Shown here in pieces: positions 8,391 to 16,753 of a DNA stretch of 64,000 nucleotides. A program made the position numbers and the translations under genes. The DNA is from Oceanospirillum sanctuarii (GTDB lineage Bacteria; Pseudomonadota; Gammaproteobacteria; Pseudomonadales; Halomonadaceae): positions 62,001-126,000 of the forward strand of contig NZ_MTBA01000014.1 in the NCBI RefSeq assembly GCF_002150805.1. Direction: 5' to 3'. Under the pieces are notes generated by a model. The model was not told where the DNA came from and made no database searches. It saw only the letters and a list, made by a program, of their open reading frames with translations. Every line of letters starts with the position of its first letter. The stretch's first letter is position 1.

Positions 8391-9482
8391 ATGACAATAA
8401 AAAAAGCCCTAACCCTTTCTGTATGCTCTGTACTGTTAGCCGGTAACGCGGTTGCCAGTGACAAAGTTCTGAACATCTATAACTGGTCTGACTACATTGA
8501 GCCGGAAGCTGTTTCGCGCTTTGAAAAAGAGACAGGCATCAAGGTTAACTACGATGTTTATGACAGTAACGAGGTTTTGGAAGCCAAGCTGATGGCGGGT
8601 GGTTCCGGTTACGACCTGGTCGTACCAACCGGTGCTTTCCTGGAGCGTCAGCTGCAGGCCGGTATCTACAGCAAAATCGACAAATCCAAGCTGACCAACC
8701 TGGCGAATCTGGACGCTGCTCTGGTTGAGAAGATTTCCAAGCATGACGAAGGCAACCTGCACAATGTGCCTTACGCATGGGGAACTATCGGTCTGGGTTA
8801 CAATGTTGATGCTGTAAAAGCCCGTTTGGGTGATATGGAATTTGATACTCTGGATCTGATTTTTAACCCGGAAGTAACCGCTAAACTGAAAGACTGCGGT
8901 ATTGGTGTACTGGATTCACCGGCGGAAGTGATGTCTATCGCACAAAACTACGCAGGTGTTGATCCGAACTCTGAAAGCAAAGCAGACCTGAAAAAAGGTG
9001 CTGAGGTGCTGGAAAAAGTTCGTGGTGACTACAAGTACTTCCACTCCGGTAAATACATCTCAGATCTGGCTAATGGCGATGTGTGTGTCGCACTGGGCTA
9101 CAACGGTGACATCCTGCAGGCTCAGAGCCGTGCAGAGGAAGCTGGTCAGGGCGTAAACATCAGCTACGCGATCCCGAAAGAGGGTACGCTGATCTGGTTC
9201 GACCTGATGGCAATTCCTGCTGATGCACCGCATCCGGAAGCTGCACACAAATTTATTGATTATGTTCTGAAAGGCGAAACGGCAGCGGGTATCTCCAACT
9301 ACGTTTACTACGCCGTTCCTAACAAAGCAGCTGAGCCTCTGCTGAACGAAGATGTGATCTCCAACCCTGGAATCTATCCTTCTGACGCGGTTAAAGCCAA
9401 GCTGTTTGCTCAGAAAGCGCACACTGCAAGATTCGACCGTCTGTTAACCCGTACCTGGGTCAATATTAAAACAGGCCGGTAA
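8391..9482 (+). CDS. potF: polyamine ABC transporter periplasmic binding protein
   Basis: A Sec signal (MTIKKALTLSVCSVLLAGNA, cleaved near VAS) leads into a type 2 periplasmic binding protein of the PotD/PotF family. Hallmarks are VLNIYNWSDYIEPE, KETGIKVNYDVYDSNE and SGYDLVVPTG, where polyamine-contacting Trp, Tyr, Ser and Asp residues of PotF lie. The ATG at 8391 with AGAGGA nine bases upstream is chosen over a start seven codons earlier. It is first of a potFGHI transporter set, separated from potG by a stable hairpin, the usual device for making the binding protein in excess. A paralogue is at 38731-39846. Ligand is putrescine or spermidine; the sequence does not settle which. Confidence 0.9.
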   Translation: MTIKKALTLSVCSVLLAGNAVASDKVLNIYNWSDYIEPEAVSRFEKETGIKVNYDVYDSNEVLEAKLMAGGSGYDLVVPTGAFLERQLQAGIYSKIDKSKLTNLANLDAALVEKISKHDEGNLHNVPYAWGTIGLGYNVDAVKARLGDMEFDTLDLIFNPEVTAKLKDCGIGVLDSPAEVMSIAQNYAGVDPNSESKADLKKGAEVLEKVRGDYKYFHSGKYISDLANGDVCVALGYNGDILQAQSRAEEAGQGVNISYAIPKEGTLIWFDLMAIPADAPHPEAAHKFIDYVLKGETAAGISNYVYYAVPNKAAEPLLNEDVISNPGIYPSDAVKAKLFAQKAHTARFDRLLTRTWVNIKTGR

Positions 9483-9489
9483 AGGTCAG

Positions 9490-9518
9490 AGGCCTTCCGC
9501 CTTTGTGGCGGGAGGCCT
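9490..9518 (+). other. potF-potG intercistronic hairpin
   Basis: A 12-bp stem AGGCCTTCCGCC / GGCGGGAGGCCT with loop TTTGT and a single G-T wobble starts eight bases after the potF stop. No T run follows. Such hairpins commonly protect the upstream mRNA or reduce read-through, so the binding protein outnumbers the membrane parts. Confidence 0.7.
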
Positions 9519-9553
9519 TGAACAATAACAATATTAAAAGAGTCGAGTGTTTT

Positions 9554-10720
9554 ATGACTTCTCCGCAACATATAGATCCTAGCCAAATCAGCGAACAGGC
9601 GACCATCAAGGTTCCTAACTGGAAAAGTGATGCCAAGCCGTTTGTTCAGATCGAAAACATTACAAAAAAATTCGACGATTTTACCGCGGTAGACAACATC
9701 TCGCTGGATATCTACAAAAACGAACTCTTCTGTTTGCTGGGTGGCTCAGGCTCTGGCAAAAGTACGCTGCTGCGCATGCTGGCAGGTTTTGAAGCGCCGA
9801 CCAGTGGTCGCATTCTGATCGACGGCGTGGACATGGCAGGCATTCAGCCATGGAACCGTCCGGTTAATATGATGTTCCAGTCTTACGCACTCTTTCCTCA
9901 CCTGACCGTCGCGGAGAACGTGGCATTCGGTCTGAAGCGTGAAGGTGTTCGCGGAGCTGAAGTTAAAAAACGTGTTGCCGAAATGTTGGATCTGGTTCAG
10001 CTGGGTCATCTGGGCAAACGTAAACCGAATCAACTGTCCGGTGGTCAGCGTCAGCGTGTGGCTTTGGCCCGCTCTCTGATCAAACGCCCGAAACTGTTAC
10101 TGCTTGATGAGCCTCTGGGCGCTCTGGACAAAAAGCTGCGTGAAGAAACGCAGTTCGAACTGATCAACATTCAGGATGAGCTGGGTGTGACCTTTGTTGT
10201 GGTAACCCACGACCAGGAGGAAGCGATGACGCTGGCCTCCCGCATCGGTGTAATGAATCACGGCGTTATCGTACAAACCGATGAACCTCAGGATGTTTAC
10301 GAATATCCGAACAGCCGTTTTGTGGCGGAATTTATCGGCTCGGTGAACCTGTTCGAAGGTCAGGTTACCGTTGATGAGCCGGATACTGTGTGTGTGACCT
10401 CACCGGAAGCCGGTGCAGAACTTTGCGTAAACCACGGCATCAGCTGTGCGCCAAATCAGGACGTTCACGTTGCCGTTCGTCCGGAGAAGATCCGTGTTAC
10501 GGAAAACCGTCCGGATCAGAAATACAATTGCGTACAGGGCACCATTCTGGACATCGCCTACATGGGCAGCCTGTCGGTATTCAAAGTGAAGTTGGCCAGT
10601 GGCAAAGAGGTTCGTGTAACCCAGCCTAACACCAACCGTGAATCCGGTGGCCGCTTCACCTGGGACGACAACGTCTATCTGTCGTGGGATATGGACAGCT
10701 GTGTGGTGTTAACGTCATGA
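9554..10720 (+). CDS. potG: polyamine ABC transporter ATP-binding protein
   Basis: A 388-residue ABC ATPase with Walker A GGSGSGKSTLLRML (Lys69), Q-loop, signature LSGGQRQRVALARSL, Walker B LLLLDEPLGALD and the switch histidine in VVTHDQEEA, followed by a C-terminal TOBE-type regulatory domain (about 280-388). It energises polyamine uptake at the inner face of the membrane. The ATG at 9554 (MTSPQHIDPSQ) is preferred to an upstream GTG that falls in the potF-potG hairpin. The stop overlaps the potH start as ATGA, so the two are translationally coupled. Confidence 0.9.
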   Translation: MTSPQHIDPSQISEQATIKVPNWKSDAKPFVQIENITKKFDDFTAVDNISLDIYKNELFCLLGGSGSGKSTLLRMLAGFEAPTSGRILIDGVDMAGIQPWNRPVNMMFQSYALFPHLTVAENVAFGLKREGVRGAEVKKRVAEMLDLVQLGHLGKRKPNQLSGGQRQRVALARSLIKRPKLLLLDEPLGALDKKLREETQFELINIQDELGVTFVVVTHDQEEAMTLASRIGVMNHGVIVQTDEPQDVYEYPNSRFVAEFIGSVNLFEGQVTVDEPDTVCVTSPEAGAELCVNHGISCAPNQDVHVAVRPEKIRVTENRPDQKYNCVQGTILDIAYMGSLSVFKVKLASGKEVRVTQPNTNRESGGRFTWDDNVYLSWDMDSCVVLTS

Positions 10721-11670
10721 GTACTTCCAAGATTGCGTGGATCAATGATTCCTACGGGAAGATGACGAAGTACAACTTTTTCAGCCGGGTAAACTGGGGA
10801 CGCTTCTCTGTTGTTTCCGTGCCTTACCTGTGGCTGGCAATCTTCTTCTTCATCCCGTTTGTGGTGGTGTTCAAAATCTCTCTGTCTGAGGCGGCCATTG
10901 CGGTTCCGCCTTATACACCGATTCTGGACTGGAACCTCGAAGAAGCCTACGTCACCTTAAAGCTCAGCCTGAGTAACTATCTCTTCCTGCTGGAAGATGA
11001 TTTCTACCTCAGCGCTTACCTGAGCTCCATCAAGGTAGCGGCGATCTCGACCTTCTTTACCCTGCTGGTGGCGTTCCCGATCGCTTACCTGATGGCTCGT
11101 AGTGAAGGTTCTATGCGTGCCCTGCTGTTGGCTCTGGTGATTCTGCCTTTCTGGACCTCTTTCCTGCTGCGTGTTTACGCCTGGATGGGACTGCTGAAAA
11201 AGAACGGTCTGATCAACGAGACACTGATGAGCATGGGGCTGATCGATCAGCCGCTGATCATGATGCAGACCGACTTCGCGGTTTATATCGGTATCGTTTA
11301 TACCTACCTGCCCTTTATGGTGCTGCCGCTGTACAGCGCACTGGAAAAAATGGATATGACCCTGCTGGAAGCGGCAGAAGATCTGGGCGCACGCCCTTAT
11401 CAGAGCTTCTTCCTGATCACCCTGCCTCTGGCGATGCCGGGTGTGATTGCTGGCTGTCTGCTGGTGTTTATCCCGGCGGTGGGTGAGTTCGTGATTCCGG
11501 CTCTGTTGGGTGGTTCCGACACCCTGATGATTGGCCGTGTGCTCTGGGATGAGTTCTTCCTGAACCGTGACTGGCCGATGGCATCTGCTGTAGCCGTAGT
11601 AATGCTGATTATTCTGGTACTGCCGATCATGCTGATCCGCAACAGCCAGGGCAAAGAGGGGGCCGTATAA
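10717..11670 (+). CDS. potH: polyamine ABC transporter permease
   Basis: A 317-residue inner-membrane permease with about six membrane helices (first LWLAIFFFIPFVVVF) and the cytoplasmic EAA coupling loop EAAEDLGARPYQSFFLITLP that docks on PotG. The start ATG at 10717 overlaps the potG stop by four bases; an upstream start inside potG is unlikely. It pairs with PotI to form the channel. Confidence 0.9.
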   Translation: MSTSKIAWINDSYGKMTKYNFFSRVNWGRFSVVSVPYLWLAIFFFIPFVVVFKISLSEAAIAVPPYTPILDWNLEEAYVTLKLSLSNYLFLLEDDFYLSAYLSSIKVAAISTFFTLLVAFPIAYLMARSEGSMRALLLALVILPFWTSFLLRVYAWMGLLKKNGLINETLMSMGLIDQPLIMMQTDFAVYIGIVYTYLPFMVLPLYSALEKMDMTLLEAAEDLGARPYQSFFLITLPLAMPGVIAGCLLVFIPAVGEFVIPALLGGSDTLMIGRVLWDEFFLNRDWPMASAVAVVMLIILVLPIMLIRNSQGKEGAV

Positions 11671-12488
11671 TGAAACGCCGTTCACTATTTCTGAATACAA
11701 GTGCGGGTCTGGGTTTTCTCTTTCTCTACGCTCCGATTATCGCGCTGATCGTTTACAGCTTTAACGCCTCCAAACTGGTAACGGTTTGGGGTGGCTGGTC
11801 GCTGAAATGGTACGTGGAGCTGTTCAATAACGAACAGATTATCGATGCGGCTCTGCTCAGCTTTGAGATCGCCTTTATCACCGCCACGTTGGCGGTGGTG
11901 CTGGGCACCATGGCAGGTTTTGTCCTGAGTCGCTTCGGGCCGTTCCGCGGCAAGATGATTCTGTCCGGCTGGATCTCCGCACCTCTGGTAATGCCGGAAG
12001 TGATCACAGGTCTGTCTCTGCTGCTGCTGTTTGTGGCGATGGAATCGGCCTTTGGCTGGCCGGCAGGACGTGGCACCGGCACCATCATTATCGCGCATAC
12101 CACCTTCTGTATGGCGTATGTGGCGGTGATCGTGCAGGCACGTTTGTCCTCTATGGATGAGTCTCTGGAAGAAGCGGCGATGGATCTGGGCGCTAAGCCA
12201 TCCTCCCTGTTCTTCCTGGTGACACTGCCTCTGATCTCTCCGGCGATTATCTCCGGTTGGCTGCTGTCCTTTACCCTGTCTCTGGACGATCTGGTTATCG
12301 CCAGCTTCGTATCTGGCCCGGGTAACAGCACCCTGCCAATGGTGATCTTCTCCAAAGTACGTCTGGGTGTAACCCCGGAAGTGAATGCTCTGGCAACCCT
12401 GATGATTCTGGTGGTTGCGCTGGGCGTGATCGGAGCCATGTACCAGATGCGCCGTCAGGCTCGTCTGCTGGCTCAGCCGGATAACTGA
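11670..12488 (+). CDS. potI: polyamine ABC transporter permease
   Basis: A 272-residue permease, partner of PotH, with about six membrane helices (first LGFLFLYAPIIALIVYSF) and the coupling loop EEAAMDLGAKPSSLFFLVTLP. The start ATG shares its first base with the potH stop (TAATG), giving tight coupling. It completes the potFGHI set. After it come 269 bases without a gene, containing a tandem repeat and a hairpin, before the amidotransferase. Confidence 0.9.
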   Translation: MKRRSLFLNTSAGLGFLFLYAPIIALIVYSFNASKLVTVWGGWSLKWYVELFNNEQIIDAALLSFEIAFITATLAVVLGTMAGFVLSRFGPFRGKMILSGWISAPLVMPEVITGLSLLLLFVAMESAFGWPAGRGTGTIIIAHTTFCMAYVAVIVQARLSSMDESLEEAAMDLGAKPSSLFFLVTLPLISPAIISGWLLSFTLSLDDLVIASFVSGPGNSTLPMVIFSKVRLGVTPEVNALATLMILVVALGVIGAMYQMRRQARLLAQPDN

Positions 12489-12521
12489 TAACGGCTTTCG
12501 GCAGATAATGACGAGTGCTGT

Positions 12522-12565
12522 CGTCCGAAAATAACAGCGTTTTCGTCTGAAAATAGCAGTGCTTT
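12522..12565. repeat. two tandem 22-bp repeats downstream of potI
   Basis: CGTCCGAAAATAACAGCG at 12522 is followed at exactly 22 bases by CGTCTGAAAATAGCAGTG at 12544, each followed by a short T-rich tail. It lies in the gap between potI and the amidotransferase; the function is unknown. Confidence 0.6.
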
Positions 12566-12644
12566 GCCGGATCGGGTTGCGTTGAACCTCATCCGGCAGA
12601 CAAGACCTTATTCTGCGTTACTTTTATCCATGATTTATTTCAGG

Positions 12645-12680
12645 CATCTGCTTTCCCCTGTTTTTAAGGGGAGGCGGATG
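12645..12680 (+). other. hairpin before the amidotransferase gene
   Basis: CATCTGCTTTCCCCT pairs with AGGGGAGGCGGATG (about 14 pairs with one bulge and some G-T pairs) around a short T-rich loop. No T run follows. Possibly an attenuating or processing stem between potI and the next gene. Confidence 0.5.
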
Positions 12681-12757
12681 TCAGGGGTTGTTTCGGCCTT
12701 TTTACGCCGGAATCCCCCTTTTATTACTGCAACAATACAGCCCAACAGGTGCTTAAA

Positions 12758-13486
12758 ATGAAAATTGGTATTTTGGCGACCGGTATTACGCCAGATGAGT
12801 TACTGAACGAGTATGGTTCTTACGCGGACATGTTTGTACAGCTGTTCCAACAGTCTGGTCACAGCTTTGAATATCAGGTTTTTGATGTCCGTGAAGGCCG
12901 CTTCCCGGGTGGTGCGACTGACTGTGACGGCTGGATCATCACAGGCTCCAAGTTCAACGTGTATCAGAACCTGCCATGGATGCAGCAGCTGAAAGAACTG
13001 ATTCTTGAAATCCACGCGGCGAACCGTCCTATGGTGGGTATCTGCTTCGGTCACCAGATCGTTGCTGACGCTTTCGGTGGTCGTGTTGATAAATACGCCG
13101 GTGGTTGGGGTGTGGGTCTGCACAGCTACGAAGTGAAGCCTGCGTTTGATTTCCTGAAAGGTGCTCCTTCCTCGTTCTGCATCAGCGCGATGCACCAGGA
13201 TCAGGTGCTGTCTCTGCCTGATAATGCTCAGGTATTCGCTTCCTCGGATTTCTGCAGCTTTGCGGGTCTGGTTTACGACGACCGTATCCTGACGTTCCAG
13301 GCGCACCCGGAATTCAATATAAGCTACGAAAATCAGCTGATCTCCCTGCGTAAGGGGGCTGTGATCCCGGATGAAACCGCAGAGCTGGGTCTGGCGACGG
13401 TTAACGAGAAAGACGCTCAGACCGATTCTGTGATGGTGGCGCACTGGATGGCAGACTTCCTGACCAAGCGTGCTCCTCAGGCCTGA
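12758..13486 (+). CDS. class I glutamine amidotransferase-like hydrolase (copy 1)
   Basis: A 242-residue class I amidotransferase with nucleophile Cys96 in GICFGHQI and His183/Glu185 in FQAHPEF, a complete triad. It stands alone without a synthetase domain. In gamma-glutamyl polyamine pathways a gamma-glutamyl-GABA hydrolase (PuuD) ends the route, but PuuD belongs to peptidase C26 with a different nucleophile motif, whereas GICFGHQI resembles the GuaA-like group. The polyamine role is therefore inferred from position only, after puuA-potFGHI. The ATG at 12758, with AGGTG upstream, is preferred over a GTG three codons earlier. A paralogue is at 15786. Confidence 0.8.
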   Translation: MKIGILATGITPDELLNEYGSYADMFVQLFQQSGHSFEYQVFDVREGRFPGGATDCDGWIITGSKFNVYQNLPWMQQLKELILEIHAANRPMVGICFGHQIVADAFGGRVDKYAGGWGVGLHSYEVKPAFDFLKGAPSSFCISAMHQDQVLSLPDNAQVFASSDFCSFAGLVYDDRILTFQAHPEFNISYENQLISLRKGAVIPDETAELGLATVNEKDAQTDSVMVAHWMADFLTKRAPQA

Positions 13487-13498
13487 TCAGGCTGTAAA

Positions 13499-13528
13499 CC
13501 AACGGGGCAGTCGTGACTGTTCCGTTGG
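13499..13528 (+). other. strong hairpin after amidotransferase copy 1
   Basis: CCAACGGGGCAGTC and GACTGTTCCGTTGG can pair over 14 positions (two G-T) around a very short loop, 13 bases after the stop. There is no T run, so rho-independent termination is doubtful. Confidence 0.5.
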
Positions 13529-13663
13529 CACACGATAATAATAAGGCGGTAACCGCCACGTTCCTCTGAAAAACTAACTTCCAATAATAACGATCCGGCA
13601 TCCCCCCATATTGTCGGCAAACCCTATTCTGGGCAGCGTTTGTGCTGCACGAGGTAAACGAAT

Positions 13664-15700
13664 ATGCCAGTTACTGCATCCATGGCATCGACTCCTTCTG
13701 CCGCTGAAAACCGTGGCTTTTCCCGTTTCGCGTCCCTTTCTGTCAGTCAGCGAATTACCCTGACCCTCGGGCTGATATTGCTGCTCTTTATGCTGACCTC
13801 TGCCAGTGCTTACTACAGTTTTAACTCCGTCGGTCGCGATGTGGGTGTTGTCGTCAATAAGGCTTCGCCACGGGTTTATCTGAGTGGCAATCTGCGGGGC
13901 AATCTGGCCGAAACCAAATACCTGTTACTTCAGCTACTCTCCGGGCAGCAGGCCGATAAAACCGTTATTGAAAACCGTCTTAATGCTCTGGGGCAGGAGT
14001 TTGAACAGGACTTCGGCCAGCTGAAAACCCTTGGCGTGAAAGGTGTTGCTGAGGCGGAACAGCTGAGCGCTGAGATCTTCCGTTTGGCTGCCCGCATGGT
14101 TCAGGCACAGGTGACTTATCATCATGGGCTGGAGATTGTTGAAGCCCAGAGTCGTGATTTTAAATACCTCACTTCTGAGATGGGCTACACCCTCGAAGAC
14201 CTGCTGTTTGAAGAATACCGTTACGAATACCTGTCGCTTCTGAAACCGATTCGTGACGATATCGCCTTTATGAATACCGGCGTGCGTGAGTTGCTGCAGA
14301 TGAGCGACTATCAGGCAGCTCAGGCCGCAGCTGTTGATATTGAACGTAAACTGGCTTCCATCGACAAAGCGATCGCCAAAACACCGGCACTGGATAAAGA
14401 GGTCGCCACCATCCTGAACGAAACCTGGCAGCCCTACAAAGAGCAACTTGTTCAGCCTGAACTCAGCATGCAGCAGCATCTGGCAGCGCTGAAAGCGATG
14501 CAGGAATCGGAACAGCTGCTGAGTCAGATCGAACAGCTGGTTGCCCAGAGTGAACAACAGATCGCTACCTTTATTCAAACCGCCCGTGAACAGGCGGGGA
14601 GTGCAACCGCCAGCACGCTGGAAACTCTGGCTCAGGGCAAAAGCATTATTGTGATAGGTGCACTGGCAGCTATGTTGCTGTCACTGGTGCTGGGTATTCG
14701 CCTGATCCGTTATCTGCAGAAAGCTCTGGCGCGTCTTGTAGGTGCGATTGGTCGTATTGCCGAAGGGGATCTGACCACCCGTGTTCCTGTGGAAGGTAAC
14801 GACGAGATTACTCAGGTTGCGGTCAGTACCAACACACTGGCGCAGCATCTGCACGATTTGGTAGATCAGATCAGCCATACCGTTCAGTCAGTGCATGAAG
14901 CGGCTCAGATCAGCCAGACCATCGGTGAGCAAACCCTGACCGGTGCCGAGCAGCAGAGCACCCAGACCAACCGTCTGGCTGCGACCGCTAGCGAGATGGA
15001 GGCCAGTGCCCGTGAAGTGGCGGAACATGCCGAACAAACCCGGGTTAGTGCCCAGCAGGCCGAAGAGGTGCTGCACTCCAGTCATCATGATCTGGAAGAG
15101 AGTCGTCAGGCGATTGCTCATCTTGCGGATCAGGTTCAGGTCTCCATGCAGCAGGTTGCCGATCTTAAAGAGCGCAGCGATGGCATCAGTGATGTGATCG
15201 ATGTGATTCGCTCCGTAGCTGAACAAACTAACCTTCTGGCGCTTAACGCCGCTATCGAGGCAGCCCGTGCCGGTGAAGCAGGGCGTGGCTTTGCGGTAGT
15301 GGCTGATGAGGTGCGTTCTCTGGCCTCCCGTACACAGGAATCTGTGGGTGAGATCGAAAACATCATCCTGCGTCTGCAGGAAGGTGCTCAGGAAGCCGCC
15401 AGCACCCTGTCCGGTTGCAGTGAAGAAGCGACTCAGTACAGTCAGCAGCTGAATACCAGCCTTGAAGCGCTGCATCAGGTGAGTGATACCGTGCACTCCA
15501 TGAGTCAGATGAATGCGCAGGTGGCCACCGCGACCGATCAGCAGAGCGTCACCGTGGCGGATATCAGCCACAGTCTGAGTGAGATTCACACCATTACCAC
15601 CCAGACCACCGATGGTGCGGAGCGTTCTTCTCACCAGAGTGAGCGCCTGCTGATCCTGTCGGATAATCTGGCCGGGCTGACTGCGCGTTTTAAAGTTTAA
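13664..15700 (+). CDS. methyl-accepting chemotaxis protein (copy 1)
   Basis: A 678-residue chemoreceptor: first membrane helix about residues 31-50, a largely helical periplasmic sensor of about 270 residues, second helix about 326-346, HAMP about 350-400, then the cytoplasmic signalling domain with the conserved tip [16 protein letters not shown] about 520-535. It signals through CheW/CheA. It sits between two amidotransferase genes at the end of the polyamine operon, so a polyamine or gamma-glutamyl compound is a plausible attractant, but the sensor domain gives no direct clue. Confidence 0.88.
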   Translation: MPVTASMASTPSAAENRGFSRFASLSVSQRITLTLGLILLLFMLTSASAYYSFNSVGRDVGVVVNKASPRVYLSGNLRGNLAETKYLLLQLLSGQQADKTVIENRLNALGQEFEQDFGQLKTLGVKGVAEAEQLSAEIFRLAARMVQAQVTYHHGLEIVEAQSRDFKYLTSEMGYTLEDLLFEEYRYEYLSLLKPIRDDIAFMNTGVRELLQMSDYQAAQAAAVDIERKLASIDKAIAKTPALDKEVATILNETWQPYKEQLVQPELSMQQHLAALKAMQESEQLLSQIEQLVAQSEQQIATFIQTAREQAGSATASTLETLAQGKSIIVIGALAAMLLSLVLGIRLIRYLQKALARLVGAIGRIAEGDLTTRVPVEGNDEITQVAVSTNTLAQHLHDLVDQISHTVQSVHEAAQISQTIGEQTLTGAEQQSTQTNRLAATASEMEASAREVAEHAEQTRVSAQQAEEVLHSSHHDLEESRQAIAHLADQVQVSMQQVADLKERSDGISDVIDVIRSVAEQTNLLALNAAIEAARAGEAGRGFAVVADEVRSLASRTQESVGEIENIILRLQEGAQEAASTLSGCSEEATQYSQQLNTSLEALHQVSDTVHSMSQMNAQVATATDQQSVTVADISHSLSEIHTITTQTTDGAERSSHQSERLLILSDNLAGLTARFKV

Positions 15701-15785
15701 AGATTTTGGTATTTGAGGTTCCGTATTTGAGAATGTGGTTGTTCAGATACCGACATTGAGTAACAGGCAGAAGGAAACACCCTCC

Positions 15786-16523
15786 ATGATCAAACTGGGG
15801 ATCTTAATTACCGACACCGGCCCACAAGCACTGCTGCAGCAGCACGGCACTTTCGCCGACCTGTTCGAGCGCCTGCTGAATGCTACCGATGTCGCTTTTG
15901 CCTACCGTCGCTACTCGGTGATTGATGGCGAGTTTCCCGTCAGCACCGACGAATGCGATGCCTGGCTGATCACAGGCTCAGTACATGGGGTTTATGATGA
16001 TCTGCCGTGGATGGGGCCGCTAAAGGTTCTGATCCGCACCCTGCATGAAGAGAAACGCCCGTTAGTGGGTATCTGCTTTGGCCATCAGATCATCGCTGAA
16101 GCCCTTGGGGGACGGGTAGAAAAGTTTGATGGCGGTTGGAATCTGGGCATTAAGCAGTATCAGGTCAGCGAGCAGTTACCCTGTTTTACCGGTGATGGTA
16201 ACAGCGAGTCGGTTACAGCGTTCGCCATTAACGCCATCCATCAGGATCAGGTGCTGGATATTCCCAAGGATTGTCGGGTGTTTGCCAGCGCCCCCCGTTG
16301 CGCCAATGCAGGTCTTGTCTGGGGTGAGCATATCCTGACATTTCAGGGACACCCTGAGTTTCATCGCCAGTATGAGGACGATCTTCTGCGGGCAGATCTG
16401 GGCGTGGTTTTCCCGGATGAAGAACTGCAACCGGCCCTTAACGGCCTTGCGGCAGATGCACTGGATGACGCCCAGGCAGGGCAGTGGATCGCCCGCTTTA
16501 TTCAGCAGGCGGTGAGTCGTTAA
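15786..16523 (+). CDS. class I glutamine amidotransferase-like hydrolase (copy 2)
   Basis: A 245-residue paralogue of the protein at 12758, with Cys in GICFGHQI and His/Glu in FQGHPEFH. Both copies share the opening pattern KLGIL-TG-P--LL---G and the DAWLITGS-H-VYDDLPWM region. The ATG at 15786 (MIKLGILITD) is preferred to an upstream start that adds 17 unlike residues. It may hydrolyse gamma-glutamyl intermediates of polyamine breakdown, inferred from context. It is followed by a strong terminator. Confidence 0.8.
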   Translation: MIKLGILITDTGPQALLQQHGTFADLFERLLNATDVAFAYRRYSVIDGEFPVSTDECDAWLITGSVHGVYDDLPWMGPLKVLIRTLHEEKRPLVGICFGHQIIAEALGGRVEKFDGGWNLGIKQYQVSEQLPCFTGDGNSESVTAFAINAIHQDQVLDIPKDCRVFASAPRCANAGLVWGEHILTFQGHPEFHRQYEDDLLRADLGVVFPDEELQPALNGLAADALDDAQAGQWIARFIQQAVSR

Positions 16524-16544
16524 TTTCTGATTGTTCCCTCTTAT

Positions 16545-16587
16545 AACGCCAGCTTCTGTTTTCAACAGTAAGCTGGCGTTTAGCTTT
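16545..16587 (+). terminator. terminator after amidotransferase copy 2 (repeated element)
   Basis: AACGCCAGCTTCTGTT pairs with AACAGTAAGCTGGCGTT (16 pairs, one bulged T), followed by TTAGCTTT. Nearly the same sequence forms the hairpin after qhpG at 35207. Confidence 0.7.
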
Positions 16588-16622
16588 CTGCCGCGTCATA
16601 AATCACTGTCAGCCCATCCTGT

Positions 16623-16680
16623 TACATCTCATTTACGTCTCTGCACAAGTCCGCACATTTACCTGAAATCTGATTTACAT
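16623..16680 (+). promoter_or_regulatory. phased ACA repeats upstream of aldehyde dehydrogenase
   Basis: ACAT, ACGT, ACAA and ACAT occur at 16624, 16635, 16645 and 16655 (steps 11, 10, 10), then TTTACA with ACAT at 16677, 22 bases further on. The last three boxes and the TTTACA have the same order and spacing as a block upstream of qhpA (26322-26367). Direct repeats at one-turn spacing are typical of OmpR/PhoB-type regulators, and such a regulator is encoded at 25422-26174. Confidence 0.6.
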
Positions 16681-16753
16681 GATCGGTATAGCCTAGTTTG
16701 GAATCGAAAAATGCCTGCGACAGATGGGCGCTGTTCAAACAAGGATAATAAAA

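Noticed and set aside
12564-12761. 65-codon frame between potI and the amidotransferase
   Set aside because: It is noncoding in character, includes the hairpin and overlaps the next gene's start.
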